From Gammaproteobacteria bacterium (lineage in GTDB: Bacteria; Pseudomonadota; Gammaproteobacteria; GCA-001735895): a stretch of DNA of 33,009 bases. Below the pieces are notes generated by a model. The model was not told where the DNA came from, did not search any database, and saw only the letters and a list, made by a program, of their open reading frames with translations. A program made the position numbers and the translations under genes. The stretch is taken from assembly GCA_014382695.1 (NCBI GenBank), contig JACNJF010000071.1:1-33009 (forward strand), written 5' to 3'. This document shows, piece by piece, positions 23,866 to 31,858 of this stretch (positions are counted from its first letter, which is position 1; the number at the start of each line of letters is the position of its first letter).

Positions 23866-26499
23866 ATGAAATTATTATCCATAAAACTAATCAGAGCCTA
23901 CGCTGCTTTACTCTTGCTGCTGCCCCTGATTTCACTCTCGGCAACGGCACAGGAAGTAATTCAGGCCACCAGCACGGTGAGTCCAGCAGATAAATTTATC
24001 GCACTTTGGGAAGGCCGCATCGAGCGCTCGGTTAACAGTAGAAGCGAGGTAGAGGCCCGACTGTTGCTGGCGAGAAAAGATGTGGCGGAACAGGAAAAAC
24101 GCTTAACCACCGAAATCAATGAAGCCAACGGAATTGAGGATCTGATCGGTAGATCCGGCTCTAGCGGTGTAGTCAGCGAACGCCTGACGCTGACATTGCA
24201 GCAGATCCGTAAACGCCGCAAATTGCTTGACCGGATGCTGACCGCTGGCCTGATTGCCGATCTGAATGAGTACCGCGCACGTCGCTTTGAAATTGAAGAT
24301 AGCCTGCTAGGGCTGGCTGAACTGTTTGCGGAAAAGCAGCATAGCGTCGCTGAAACACTGCCCGAGTCTGAACGTAGAGCCTTTCTTGCCAGCACTAATA
24401 AACTGCTGGACAGATACCGCAACCTGGCGCGAGATGAAAAAACCGCGCTCAGTGAGCTCATCAGCATCGGTCAGCAGATGCAGGAACTAACCTTCAAAAG
24501 GCTGGAAACCCTCAACAAACTGCATCAGTTTATTCGTGTGCGTGCGTTCTGGTTACGCGATGGCAAACCGCTCGATGGCGATATCTTCAGCCGCCTGTTA
24601 GCGGAGAGCCAGAAGTTTGGCGTATGGCTTGCGCGTGCCATTTCTGACCCGGTTCGGATTCATCTGGGAGAGATGCTGTCGAGTCCGTTATCGATCGTCT
24701 ACACCCTGTTTTTATTCCCACTACTACCGCTTGGCCTGTTTTTTGCGCGCCAGAAAGTGAGAGCCTTAACGCGCAAAATAAACGACCGTGTCATTGCAGA
24801 GGGGCGCAGCCTCGGGCTGGTTATTCTTGTCATCATTACCGGCTTTACCAGTGCCGCGCTGGTTCCGTTCTATTTTCTGGTGGTCGCCAGGCTGGTTGAA
24901 ACGGCAAACCTTCCGGCTGGCATCGGACAGGTCGCCTCTACCCTGTTTGAGCACCTGGCATTATTTCTGTTGCTGTGGTTTCTGATCCGTTCATTCTTCG
25001 CGCGTCGCAGTATTGCCGAGGTGCAGTTTGGAATGCCGGCCAACGCCGCCAACTCTTTTCATGCCTCCAGCCGCTGGGTTCTGTTTGCTTACGTATTCTG
25101 GTTGCTGCCGTGGTGGATCCTGATTCAGCCTCCGTTCGAATTCGAAGCCATGCCGCGACTTTTTTATACCCTGTTCCTGCTAACGGCGGGGTTCGGCGTG
25201 TACTCACTGGTGCGGGTATCATCCCTCTATCTGCAGCATTCACTCAGCTTTATGCCGCTATCCTTTGTGGCCCGCTACTGGGGCACGATTGCCACCCTGT
25301 TCTTTATCCTGATTTCAGCCATTATTCTGCTGGATGTATCCGGTTATCGCTATTCATCGCGTGCAATCCTCGAAAGTCTGGCCGTTTCACTCGCGTTGCT
25401 AATGATCCTGCCGCCACTCTACCGGCGTACCATCGAAACCATCAGCAAGGTGTCACAGCTGAAACGCCCGGCCATTTCGGAAATAACCGGTGATGAACTG
25501 GAACCGGTCGAGGAAGTCACCAGCCGTGCACAAAACTCTATCCGTTTCCTGTTTGTCGTGGTTGGTGTGGTGTTACTGGCCCGATTCTGGGGACTGGATG
25601 CGCAGATTTTACAGACCCTCGATGAAATCAATGTATTTTCGGTGCGTGGTGGCGGAGAGCAGATGGAGTTTGTCACCATCGCCGATTTTGTTCGTGCAAT
25701 TGTTATCTTTATCGCCACCCTGTGGATTTTACGTGCGCTACCCGGCCTGTATGAGGTTGCGCTGTTTCCGCGCATCAAGACCGATGAAGGGGTGAAATAC
25801 GCCACGCTGACCATCTCGCGTTATATGATTTTCGTACTCGGTATCTTTTTTGCGCTATCTGAAGTACATCTCGATCTCGGTCGACTCGGCTGGCTGATGG
25901 CGGCCATCGGTGTTGGCCTCGGTTTTGGTCTGCAGGAAATCGTGTCCAATTTTGTCAGTGGCATCATCCTGCTGGTCGAGCGTCCGGTGCGGCCGGGCGA
26001 TACCGTCACCATTGGCGATATGTCGGGTAAAGTTCAGCGCATTAATATCCGCGCCACCACCATCATGAACTTTGACCGTCAGGAAGTGCTGGTGCCGAAC
26101 CGCACCCTGATTACCAGCAACGTCACCAACTGGACTCGCAGCGATACGGTCAACCGACTGGTGATTTCGATCGGGGTTGCCTATGGCAGCGATATCGATC
26201 AGGTCAGCGCGCTGTTACTGCGCATCGCAACCGATCAGCCCGAAGTCATGAAAGATCCCGAACCGACGGTTATCTTCATGAATCATGGCGAAAGTTCGCT
26301 CGACTTTAACCTGCGCGTATTCCTGCCCAGCCCGAGTGAATTGATGCCGTTACGCAATCGGCTGAATACCCTGATCAACAAGGAGTTCACGGCGCATGGT
26401 ATCGAGATACCGTTTCCCCAGCGCGATCTGCATATTCGTTCCAGTAGCGTGCCGCTGACGGCAGTGATGGGTACAGCGGATAGCCCGCTGAAATCCTGA
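23866..26499 (+). CDS. large MscS-family mechanosensitive channel (MscK/MscM-like)
   Basis: An 877-residue protein with a signal peptide (1-28, ATAQ-EV) and a periplasmic helical region rich in charged heptads (about 40-260, probable coiled coil). About ten membrane helices follow, and then the MscS core. The pore helix reads WLMAAIGVGLGFGLQEIVSNF (residues about 674-694), followed by the beta domain RPVRPGDTVTIGDMSGKV and LVPNRTLITSNVTNWT. This layout is that of MscK and MscM, which are about 1100 residues; the periplasmic part here is shorter. It should open under membrane tension and release solutes on osmotic downshift. Confidence 0.93.
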   Translation: MKLLSIKLIRAYAALLLLLPLISLSATAQEVIQATSTVSPADKFIALWEGRIERSVNSRSEVEARLLLARKDVAEQEKRLTTEINEANGIEDLIGRSGSSGVVSERLTLTLQQIRKRRKLLDRMLTAGLIADLNEYRARRFEIEDSLLGLAELFAEKQHSVAETLPESERRAFLASTNKLLDRYRNLARDEKTALSELISIGQQMQELTFKRLETLNKLHQFIRVRAFWLRDGKPLDGDIFSRLLAESQKFGVWLARAISDPVRIHLGEMLSSPLSIVYTLFLFPLLPLGLFFARQKVRALTRKINDRVIAEGRSLGLVILVIITGFTSAALVPFYFLVVARLVETANLPAGIGQVASTLFEHLALFLLLWFLIRSFFARRSIAEVQFGMPANAANSFHASSRWVLFAYVFWLLPWWILIQPPFEFEAMPRLFYTLFLLTAGFGVYSLVRVSSLYLQHSLSFMPLSFVARYWGTIATLFFILISAIILLDVSGYRYSSRAILESLAVSLALLMILPPLYRRTIETISKVSQLKRPAISEITGDELEPVEEVTSRAQNSIRFLFVVVGVVLLARFWGLDAQILQTLDEINVFSVRGGGEQMEFVTIADFVRAIVIFIATLWILRALPGLYEVALFPRIKTDEGVKYATLTISRYMIFVLGIFFALSEVHLDLGRLGWLMAAIGVGLGFGLQEIVSNFVSGIILLVERPVRPGDTVTIGDMSGKVQRINIRATTIMNFDRQEVLVPNRTLITSNVTNWTRSDTVNRLVISIGVAYGSDIDQVSALLLRIATDQPEVMKDPEPTVIFMNHGESSLDFNLRVFLPSPSELMPLRNRLNTLINKEFTAHGIEIPFPQRDLHIRSSSVPLTAVMGTADSPLKS

Positions 26500-26514
26500 T
26501 ACGGAAAACTTTAT

Positions 26515-26547
26515 GCATGCCTTCCCTGTGGAGTCGCGCAGGCATGC
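26515..26547. terminator. possible bidirectional terminator between convergent genes
   Basis: GCATGCCT and AGGCATGC form a perfect 8-base-pair stem with a 17-base loop in the 61-base gap between the MscS-family gene and the convergent NYN gene. Only a short T-run (TTT) follows on the plus strand, so the terminator call is tentative. Confidence 0.45.
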
Positions 26548-26560
26548 TTTAAAGCGGTGC

Positions 26561-27295
26561 TTATTTGTGGCGCTTGTCGCGAATAAAAAGAGCCTTTGAA
26601 TTGGTATCGCCGATCTTGCGCTGTTCCAGATCAAATAGCTTGGTTGCCGTGACCAGTTCGCCCAGCTTGGCATAGCCATAGTTGCGCGAATCAAAATCGG
26701 GTGCCTGTTTGGCAATATTGCTGCCGATCGATGCCAGATCTGCCCAGCCACTTTCATCCGAAGCCACCTCGGCTGCATTGCGCAACAGACTCACCAGTTT
26801 GGTATTCTGTTTGAGCTCGCTGCTGGATTTTTTGACGATGGTCGGTTCTTCATCCGCGCGTGCACGTAGTACCTCGGTATAGATAAATTTATCGCAGGCT
26901 GAAACAAACGGGGGCGGTGTCTTCTGTTCACCAAAGCCGTACACGATCAGTCCGGCCTCACGAATTCTGGAAGCCAGTTTGGTAAAATCACTGTCACTTG
27001 AAACGATGCAAAAACCATTAAAATTGCCGGTGTAGAGCAAATCCATCGCATCGATAATCATCGCACTATCGGTCGCATTCTTGCCTTTGGTGTAGGCAAA
27101 CTGCTGGATCGGCTGGATCGAATGCTGTAGCAGTACATCCTTCCAGCCTTTCAGGCCCGGTCCGGTCCAGTCACCATAGATACGTTTTACATTAGCCGTT
27201 CCATAGTTCGCAATCTCGGACAGCAGGCCATCGACGATACTCGGTTGTGCGTTATCGGCATCGATCAGGACCGCCAGTTTTTGTGTGTTTTCCAT
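26561..27295 (-). CDS. NYN-domain putative RNase with C-terminal OST-HTH/LOTUS domain
   Basis: A 244-residue protein of the LabA/DUF88 type. Residues 5-145 are a NYN (PIN-like) nuclease domain with acidic residues D12 and D14 (VLIDADN), D76 (NATDSAMIIDAMDLL) and D101/D103 (SSDSDFTKLA), the usual metal-binding set. Residues about 160-235 match an OST-HTH/LOTUS domain (SGWADLASIGSNIA, then FDSRNYGYAKLGELV), which binds RNA. The combination predicts an RNA-processing or decay enzyme in the cytoplasm; the target is unknown. It is convergent with the MscS-family gene and has no partner on its own strand. Confidence 0.9.
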   Translation of the reverse strand: MENTQKLAVLIDADNAQPSIVDGLLSEIANYGTANVKRIYGDWTGPGLKGWKDVLLQHSIQPIQQFAYTKGKNATDSAMIIDAMDLLYTGNFNGFCIVSSDSDFTKLASRIREAGLIVYGFGEQKTPPPFVSACDKFIYTEVLRARADEEPTIVKKSSSELKQNTKLVSLLRNAAEVASDESGWADLASIGSNIAKQAPDFDSRNYGYAKLGELVTATKLFDLEQRKIGDTNSKALFIRDKRHK

Positions 27296-27395
27296 GAATT
27301 TTCTGTTTGCCTGTTGATTGAGGTTAGAAAGTTATCAGCAACTTTGGCACTGTTTTACGGGTATTTCAAATTATTATCCTGGTCCAGTTTTCGAT

Positions 27396-27875
27396 TCAAT
27401 CCTTTTCCGCCCATTCGCGCATTTTACGCTTTAACTTTTTCTCTACTTTTTCACCGATCTGCTCCCAGTCCTTTGTGGCGTCAGTACCCTCCTCATCTTC
27501 GGCCCATTGTTTTAATTTACGCATGACCTTAACTTCAAGCTTATCGCCAATTTCTTTCCATTCCTGTTCACGTTGCTTTTTGGCAGCGGATTTACATTTG
27601 ACATGGGAGCTTCCACCCCAGATAGAAATAACGCCTAACAGGAATCCAAAATCATACCAGCCGCCCGTATTGCTGATTTCATAGACCGCGACGTTCTGAT
27701 TGAAGACATGGATGAGAAGACTGATTAACGCAATGACTCCATGCCACAGCCCAAACCAGAACCCGGCAGGAGTCTCCTGAGTAAATTGAGCATCGCCCGC
27801 AGCGCAGGCCGTTAACAACAGACCAGCGATGATCAGGATTATAGATTTAATAAATGATGGGTATGGCGGTGGCAT
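27396..27875 (-). CDS. lipoprotein with hydrophobic helices and charged C-terminal tail
   Basis: A 159-residue protein from the ATG at 27875, preceded by a good AGGGAG ribosome site 6 bases away; a TTG two codons earlier is not needed. The signal sequence ends in lipobox LTAC (C24). The mature part has two hydrophobic segments around WFGLWHGVIALISLLIHVF and YDFGFLLGVISIWGGSS, then a soluble tail with two related helical repeats (QEWKEIGDKLEVKVMRKLKQW and KDWEQIGEKVEKKLKRKMREW). The tail repeat suggests a short coiled coil. The membrane part resembles a widespread uncharacterised family; I do not know its function. Confidence 0.78.
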   Translation of the reverse strand: MPPPYPSFIKSIILIIAGLLLTACAAGDAQFTQETPAGFWFGLWHGVIALISLLIHVFNQNVAVYEISNTGGWYDFGFLLGVISIWGGSSHVKCKSAAKKQREQEWKEIGDKLEVKVMRKLKQWAEDEEGTDATKDWEQIGEKVEKKLKRKMREWAEKD

Positions 27876-28104
27876 GGTCAACTCCCTGTAGCTGTTGATA
27901 CGTACCTCGATTTAGAACTCATGTATTTGCAGCTTAATCTTGCGCACAGCGGGTTCATGGCTGAGCATTATGGTCACTACGGAGTAACGCTTCGGGCCTG
28001 GTGTCAATCGCCCGCAACCCGAATGTAACAGTCATTTAGCGGCCTCCTTTTACGCTACATAAGTCCTCTGCAGTAATAATAAATCCAGCGTGTTACTAAA
28101 TTCC

Positions 28105-28118
28105 ATGATTCAGATCAT
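28105..28118. promoter_or_regulatory. CRP/FNR-like palindrome
   Basis: ATGAT, spacer TCAG, ATCAT is a perfect 5-4-5 inverted repeat close to the FNR consensus TTGAT-N4-ATCAA, differing only at the outermost base of each arm. It is about 230 bases upstream of the lipoprotein start on the minus strand and 390 bases upstream of the plus-strand gene, so its target is unclear. Confidence 0.3.
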
Positions 28119-28213
28119 TAACGCTGCTAAGCGCAATTAGTCTGCCAGAATCAGCTGATTAAAATCAAAATGATAGATGGGACAACCGTCGGTATCCATT
28201 CACAAGTTTGCCT

Positions 28214-28281
28214 GTACCAGCTAAGCTGAAATCGCGCGCCCGGTTGCGATTAGTTCCTTTATCCAGCTTAGTCGGTGGTAC
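28214..28281. other. nested inverted-repeat structure, possible structured RNA
   Basis: Three perfectly complementary segments nest inside one another: GTACC with GGTAC (28214-28218 / 28277-28281), CTAAGCTG with CAGCTTAG (28221-28228 / 28264-28271), and AATCGC with GCGATT (28230-28235 / 28246-28251). Together they give 19 base pairs with small internal loops, on either strand. No T-tract follows, so it is not a simple terminator. Confidence 0.45.
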
Positions 28282-28508
28282 TCAATTGGAGACGATACGG
28301 ATAACCCACCGATGATTTCTATCACCGCTATCAGAGATCTGTTACACAGCTCCGACCTCGCAATGAATCCATTCATGATTTACCTGATTGCCGGAAAATA
28401 ATAGTATATTTTTAACTGAATTTTCACTCGGCATGTGTCGATGAACCACTCAAGTTATTAACTAAACTTTATTGAAATTAAGGATTACACTTTTTCAAGG
28501 AAAAGCTC

Positions 28509-29018
28509 ATGAATAAATTGGTTAAATTCTTCTTGTTGCTTCTATTTGTTCTTACTCCAATAGTGATTTATTTATCTGGATGGGAAGATATTGAGTTTTA
28601 TAGCGATGATCCAAAAATAGGCCGCAAATATAAATTTAATCAATCCGTTGTTTTCGTGACAGGTTTTGACGAATATTTAGGCGGTAAGTTTCTTTTCAAA
28701 AATTATCCTACAATTATTGGAAAGAAAGATTGGTGGGTAACAGGTTATATTTATTTTCCATTATCCAAAATTAATGAGATTCCCCCTGATATGTTATTTG
28801 AAATTACGGAAGTGTTTTCAAGTGAATCAAAAGGATTTTTAGCTCCGGGCATAGAAATTAAATACTCTGTGTTAATGGATAATCAAAATAAGGAATATGC
28901 GAACGCGAAAGCGTTCTTGATGAAGACACAGCAACTAGAATCGAATAAATCAGCTCACAGCTTTACCAGGACAGTGGTATATGAGCACCGACTCTTTTTA
29001 AGCCTTCGAGTTGGCTAG
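28509..29018 (+). CDS. AT-rich orphan gene, membrane-anchored protein of unknown function
   Basis: A 169-residue protein with one N-terminal hydrophobic segment (residues 6-23) that anchors or exports it. The rest is a soluble, aromatic-rich and lysine/asparagine-rich domain (KYKFNQSVVFVTGFDEYLGG, DWWVTGYIYFP). I recognise no family. Its base composition is clearly more AT-rich than the surrounding genes, which suggests horizontal acquisition. An AAGGAAA ribosome site precedes the ATG. The last 20 or so codons differ in style from the rest (SFTRTVVYEHRLFLSLRVG), so the original C-terminus may have been replaced. A 9-base-pair hairpin lies 17 bases after the stop. Confidence 0.7.
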   Translation: MNKLVKFFLLLLFVLTPIVIYLSGWEDIEFYSDDPKIGRKYKFNQSVVFVTGFDEYLGGKFLFKNYPTIIGKKDWWVTGYIYFPLSKINEIPPDMLFEITEVFSSESKGFLAPGIEIKYSVLMDNQNKEYANAKAFLMKTQQLESNKSAHSFTRTVVYEHRLFLSLRVG

Positions 29019-29034
29019 TTCGAATTCCTGTACA

Positions 29035-29055
29035 GTGATACAGGCTCTGTATCAC
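29035..29055. terminator. perfect hairpin after the AT-rich gene
   Basis: GTGATACAG, loop GCT, CTGTATCAC: a perfect 9-base-pair stem with a 3-base loop, beginning 17 bases after the stop of the AT-rich gene. No T-tract follows on either strand, so it may act as an RNA 3'-end stabiliser or a weak terminator. Confidence 0.45.
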
Positions 29056-29138
29056 CGGTCAAAACCACGAATAAACCCTTCGCAGTTAAATTATCGTGCA
29101 GAAAACCGGTATATTCCAGCTTACTACACGAAAAAATT

Positions 29139-29417
29139 TCAGGCGGTTTCTTGCGGCGAATAATCCGGATGGGTTGCAATAAAATGCATCAGGACTTCTT
29201 TTAATTTCTGGACCTGTTGCGGATTGCCTTTGCTCCTGGCGATCTCAATATCTTCGATGATGATTCTGCTTATTCTGGGGACGCCATCGGGACTATGGAT
29301 CAGATAGGATGCCAGCTCAGCGGCGATAGCATCTGGTACGCTTTCGTGCATGGCAATGGCTTCTATTTCGTCTTCGGTACATTCGCACATACCCATAATA
29401 TCTTCCAGGCTTAACAT
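29139..29417 (-). CDS. small conserved-looking cytoplasmic protein, unknown function
   Basis: A 92-residue, acidic, largely helical protein without signal or membrane segment. It begins MLSLEDIMGMCECTEDEIEAIAMHE, with two cysteines two residues apart (C11, C13), and ends in a helix KLKEVLMHFIATHPDYSP. A good AGGAG ribosome site stands 7 bases before the ATG, which with the clean coding pattern supports a real gene. I do not recognise the family. It has about 120 bases of non-coding DNA to its left and 320 to its right, so it is probably a single-gene unit. Confidence 0.7.
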   Translation of the reverse strand: MLSLEDIMGMCECTEDEIEAIAMHESVPDAIAAELASYLIHSPDGVPRISRIIIEDIEIARSKGNPQQVQKLKEVLMHFIATHPDYSPQETA

Positions 29418-29737
29418 GATTCAGCTCCTAATATTAAATGTTGTTAGTATTTAATAAGATCTGGTAGCGGCTAATTTCCTACTCAGTCAGTACCTGACCT
29501 TATCAACCTGCCTGAAAAATAATACTCTCCTGATGTTTTAATGCATCTTGCATCATCAACTACAGGGTTCAGAGTCAAAGTTTTTTGACTCAGGTCAAAC
29601 AAGCTTACGACAACGCGAATGCTGCACAGATACATCTAAATACTGATTATTGATGTGGTCGATAAAAATAAGCCAATTGCCGGGATGCCACTGCCTATTT
29701 ATACTTCACGTCATCAAATAATATTGAGACATCACCC
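29418..29737. other. divergent intergenic region with hairpin and FNR-like box
   Basis: A 320-base gap between the small cytoplasmic gene and the exported amidohydrolase. It contains an 8-base-pair hairpin GAGTCAAA-GTTT-TTTGACTC (29572-29591) that overlaps the palindrome TTGAC-TCAG-GTCAA (29585-29598). No coding signal was seen. Confidence 0.45.
29585..29598. promoter_or_regulatory. CRP/FNR-family-like palindrome upstream of the amidohydrolase
   Basis: TTGAC, spacer TCAG, GTCAA is a perfect 5-4-5 inverted repeat with the geometry of FNR-type sites (TTGAT-N4-ATCAA; arms of the TTGAC/GTCAA kind are accepted by some relatives). It lies about 140 bases upstream of the amidohydrolase start. It shares one arm with the 29572-29591 hairpin, so the two signals may exclude each other. 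Confidence 0.35.
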
Positions 29738-30649
29738 GTGGAAAAGATATTTACAATTTTAATCCTGCTGGTTTTCAGTGGCCCTGTGTTGTGTGCCTCC
29801 ACGCCCTTTGCCGATATTCATTTGCACTTTAACTGGGATCAGAAAGAAATTATTTCAGCACAGGAGGTGGTCAAACGCCTGCAAGCCCATAACGTCGTTC
29901 TGGCCACGGTTTCCAGCACACCTTCCGAGCTGGCCCTGGAGTTATCCGAAGCCGGGGGACCCTGGATCCAGCCGTTTTTCAGCCCTTACCTGACTCCGGC
30001 GCATCGTGACCGCTGGTTTCTTGATGAAACGGTTCTAGTGGAAGCCGATAAAGGCCTCGCCAGCGGACGCTATAAAGGCATTGGTGAATTGCATATATGG
30101 TCCGGCATAGGGCCTCGACGAGACAATAAGATTCTGCTTGGCCTGCTAGCGCTGGCCGATAAATACCAGGTTCCTTTTTTAATCCACACCGAAGCTTCCA
30201 GCCATCTGTTTTTCACACCCCTATGTCAGAACTATCCGAGCGTAAAATTTATCTGGGCACATGCCGGCGGCCGACTAAAACCGGCATCAATAGACCAGCT
30301 GATGCAACAGTGCCCGAATGTCTGGGTGGAGGTTTCTGTGCGCGACCCCTGGCGTTACCACACACTGGTCGATGATCAGAACCAGTTGCTGCCGGGGTGG
30401 CGGGAACTGTTCATTAAATATCAGGACCGCTTTATGACCGGATCCGATCCGGTATGGAATGTAACTCATGGCCAGCGCTGGGCTCAGGCCGACAACGGCT
30501 GGGATCATTATGATCAATTAATGGAGTTCCATCGACACTGGTTAAAGCAATTACCTGCTGAAGTGGAGACAAAAATACGCCTGACCAATGCAACAGAATT
30601 GTTAACCGGCAAAGTTTCTGGTGCTAAATTTTCAGTGGAAGGTGATTAG
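29738..30649 (+). CDS. exported amidohydrolase-family (TIM-barrel) metal-dependent hydrolase
   Basis: A 303-residue protein with a signal peptide (1-20, VLCAS) and an amidohydrolase-2-like barrel. Likely metal ligands are H28 and H30 (DIHLH after strand 1), E117 (GIGELHIW), H150 (FLIHTEAS), H175 (WAHAGG) and D237 (MTGSDPVW). The pattern fits a periplasmic hydrolase or lactonase/decarboxylase-like enzyme, but the substrate is unknown. Export is unusual for this family, most of which is cytoplasmic. It starts with GTG, chosen because the signal peptide begins there. It stands alone, with an FNR-like palindrome about 140 bases upstream. Confidence 0.82.
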   Translation: MEKIFTILILLVFSGPVLCASTPFADIHLHFNWDQKEIISAQEVVKRLQAHNVVLATVSSTPSELALELSEAGGPWIQPFFSPYLTPAHRDRWFLDETVLVEADKGLASGRYKGIGELHIWSGIGPRRDNKILLGLLALADKYQVPFLIHTEASSHLFFTPLCQNYPSVKFIWAHAGGRLKPASIDQLMQQCPNVWVEVSVRDPWRYHTLVDDQNQLLPGWRELFIKYQDRFMTGSDPVWNVTHGQRWAQADNGWDHYDQLMEFHRHWLKQLPAEVETKIRLTNATELLTGKVSGAKFSVEGD

Positions 30650-30853
30650 AAATACCGTAAACGTCTAGCCAACCGCAGCTGTTGAAATAAAAGCAAATTG
30701 GGGGCATCCATTAATTTATTTTGAACGCGACCTTTTACTTTGTTACCAGTCTTTCAATCGATGGGTGTCTCTGTTTTTCTGCTAAAGGTAACTTCCGGCT
30801 GATTACGATCATGAAAATTTTGCTGAATTCAAACTTGAACCCTGATAACAAAG

Positions 30854-31615
30854 TTAAAGGCGTTTGAGTAATTCGCTTTTCTTCAAATGGTATTCTTCAT
30901 CCGTTAGAGCACCTATTTCGCGCAACTGTGCCAGTTTTGAGATCAATTGAATCACCGCGTCACTAGAGCCGAGGTTATCATTAAACGGCTCCGGCATCGA
31001 TGGTACTGGATTTGAAGAGTTGTTTCGCACAGGCTCTGCAAAATTGTTTTGCTTAGGAGGGGTTATGTTACCGGCACCCGAAACAATCGGCAGACTGGAT
31101 ACGGCGATGGTTCCGAACTGACTACTAAACGTCAGCGATGTATTGCCGCCCTGTTGTTGACTGACACCGCCAATATTATGATTTAGTGTGTCATAGACCG
31201 TGACTTGACCATTCATCTCGATGGCAAGTCTATTGGGAAATACGGCATAGCGTATATTATTCTGTGCGCCACTACTAAATGGGCTACCCAGTCCAGAAGG
31301 CCACCACTGGTTACTGTTTCTCGAGCCTGGAGCAGGAGCAGGAAAAATCTGCGTATTGGCTAATGCATTGGAAATCTCGGCACAGAGGTTATTCACCGTC
31401 ATTTTTAGGCCATAGTTAAACATGTCGCCCACCATGGTCATTCCGCCACGCATCCATTGACCCGAACCACCCAGCTCCGGACAGTTAAACTGGGCCATCG
31501 ACCCACCGCCGTTATTAACCGCGATAATCATGTGTATCACAGCATCATTACTTAAATGATAACGACTGGAAAGATCGTTGACTAAATTCTGGCCTGCCTG
31601 GGTGAGCTGTTGCAT
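30854..31615 (-). CDS. protein of unknown function with C-terminal SHOCT domain
   Basis: A 253-residue cytoplasmic protein. The last 35 residues (AVIQLISKLAQLREIGALTDEEYHLKKSELLKRL region) are a SHOCT domain, a short oligomerisation module found at protein ends. The N-terminal 95 residues are helical with glycine- and methionine-rich loops (NGGGSMAQFNC, GQWMRGGMTMVGDMFNYGLK). A proline/asparagine/serine-rich linker and a small beta region (IRYAVFPNRLAIEMNGQVTVYD) follow. No signal peptide is evident. The function is unknown. It lies on the same strand as, and 234 bases downstream of, the cassette-like genes at the right end, but shows no attC of its own. Confidence 0.78.
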   Translation of the reverse strand: MQQLTQAGQNLVNDLSSRYHLSNDAVIHMIIAVNNGGGSMAQFNCPELGGSGQWMRGGMTMVGDMFNYGLKMTVNNLCAEISNALANTQIFPAPAPGSRNSNQWWPSGLGSPFSSGAQNNIRYAVFPNRLAIEMNGQVTVYDTLNHNIGGVSQQQGGNTSLTFSSQFGTIAVSSLPIVSGAGNITPPKQNNFAEPVRNNSSNPVPSMPEPFNDNLGSSDAVIQLISKLAQLREIGALTDEEYHLKKSELLKRL

Positions 31616-31813
31616 GGTATTTCTCTATTAAAATTAGATGCTAAAGATGGGATATTGAATGCTATCGATAATTGAAAAATTTGCCGATAGTAGAAGTCAT
31701 GTCTGATGAAACCTGAATAAATTTAACCACCAGTTGATCGTCGCTGATGAACCCAAATCATAACAGATTAAAACGCTTTAAGAAGATAGTATGCGCTTAA
31801 TATGGCAACAGAT

Positions 31814-31858
31814 GCGTAACAAATATCTTACATTGGCATCAATACCGTACTAAATGTT
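31814..31858 (-). repeat. possible degenerate attC after the HEPN-like gene
   Basis: On the minus strand, right at the stop of the HEPN-like gene, AACA, TAC and ATTG are mirrored across ATGC by CAAT, GTA and TGTT, ending in GTTACGC. That last element differs by one base from the GTTAGGC end of the good attC. The stem is short and interrupted, so this is a weak call. Confidence 0.25.

Larger units (their letters stand above)
27876..28508. other. long non-coding gap with structured element
   Basis: A 633-base stretch without a convincing gene. It contains the 5-4-5 palindrome ATGAT-TCAG-ATCAT (28105-28118), a nested 68-base inverted-repeat structure (28214-28281) and an open stretch of 58 codons without a start codon (28225-28401, plus strand). 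Base composition falls towards the AT-rich gene that follows. Confidence 0.5.

Noticed and set aside
23961-24467. A 168-codon serine-rich open frame opposite the MscS-family gene
   Set aside because: Its serine/arginine-rich content is the mirror of the charged coiled-coil codons on the real strand. No ribosome site or known domain.
29018-29030. GTTCGAATTCC after the AT-rich gene, resembling a tRNA 3' end
   Set aside because: No matching stem or acceptor end; the hairpin that follows is unrelated to tRNA structure.
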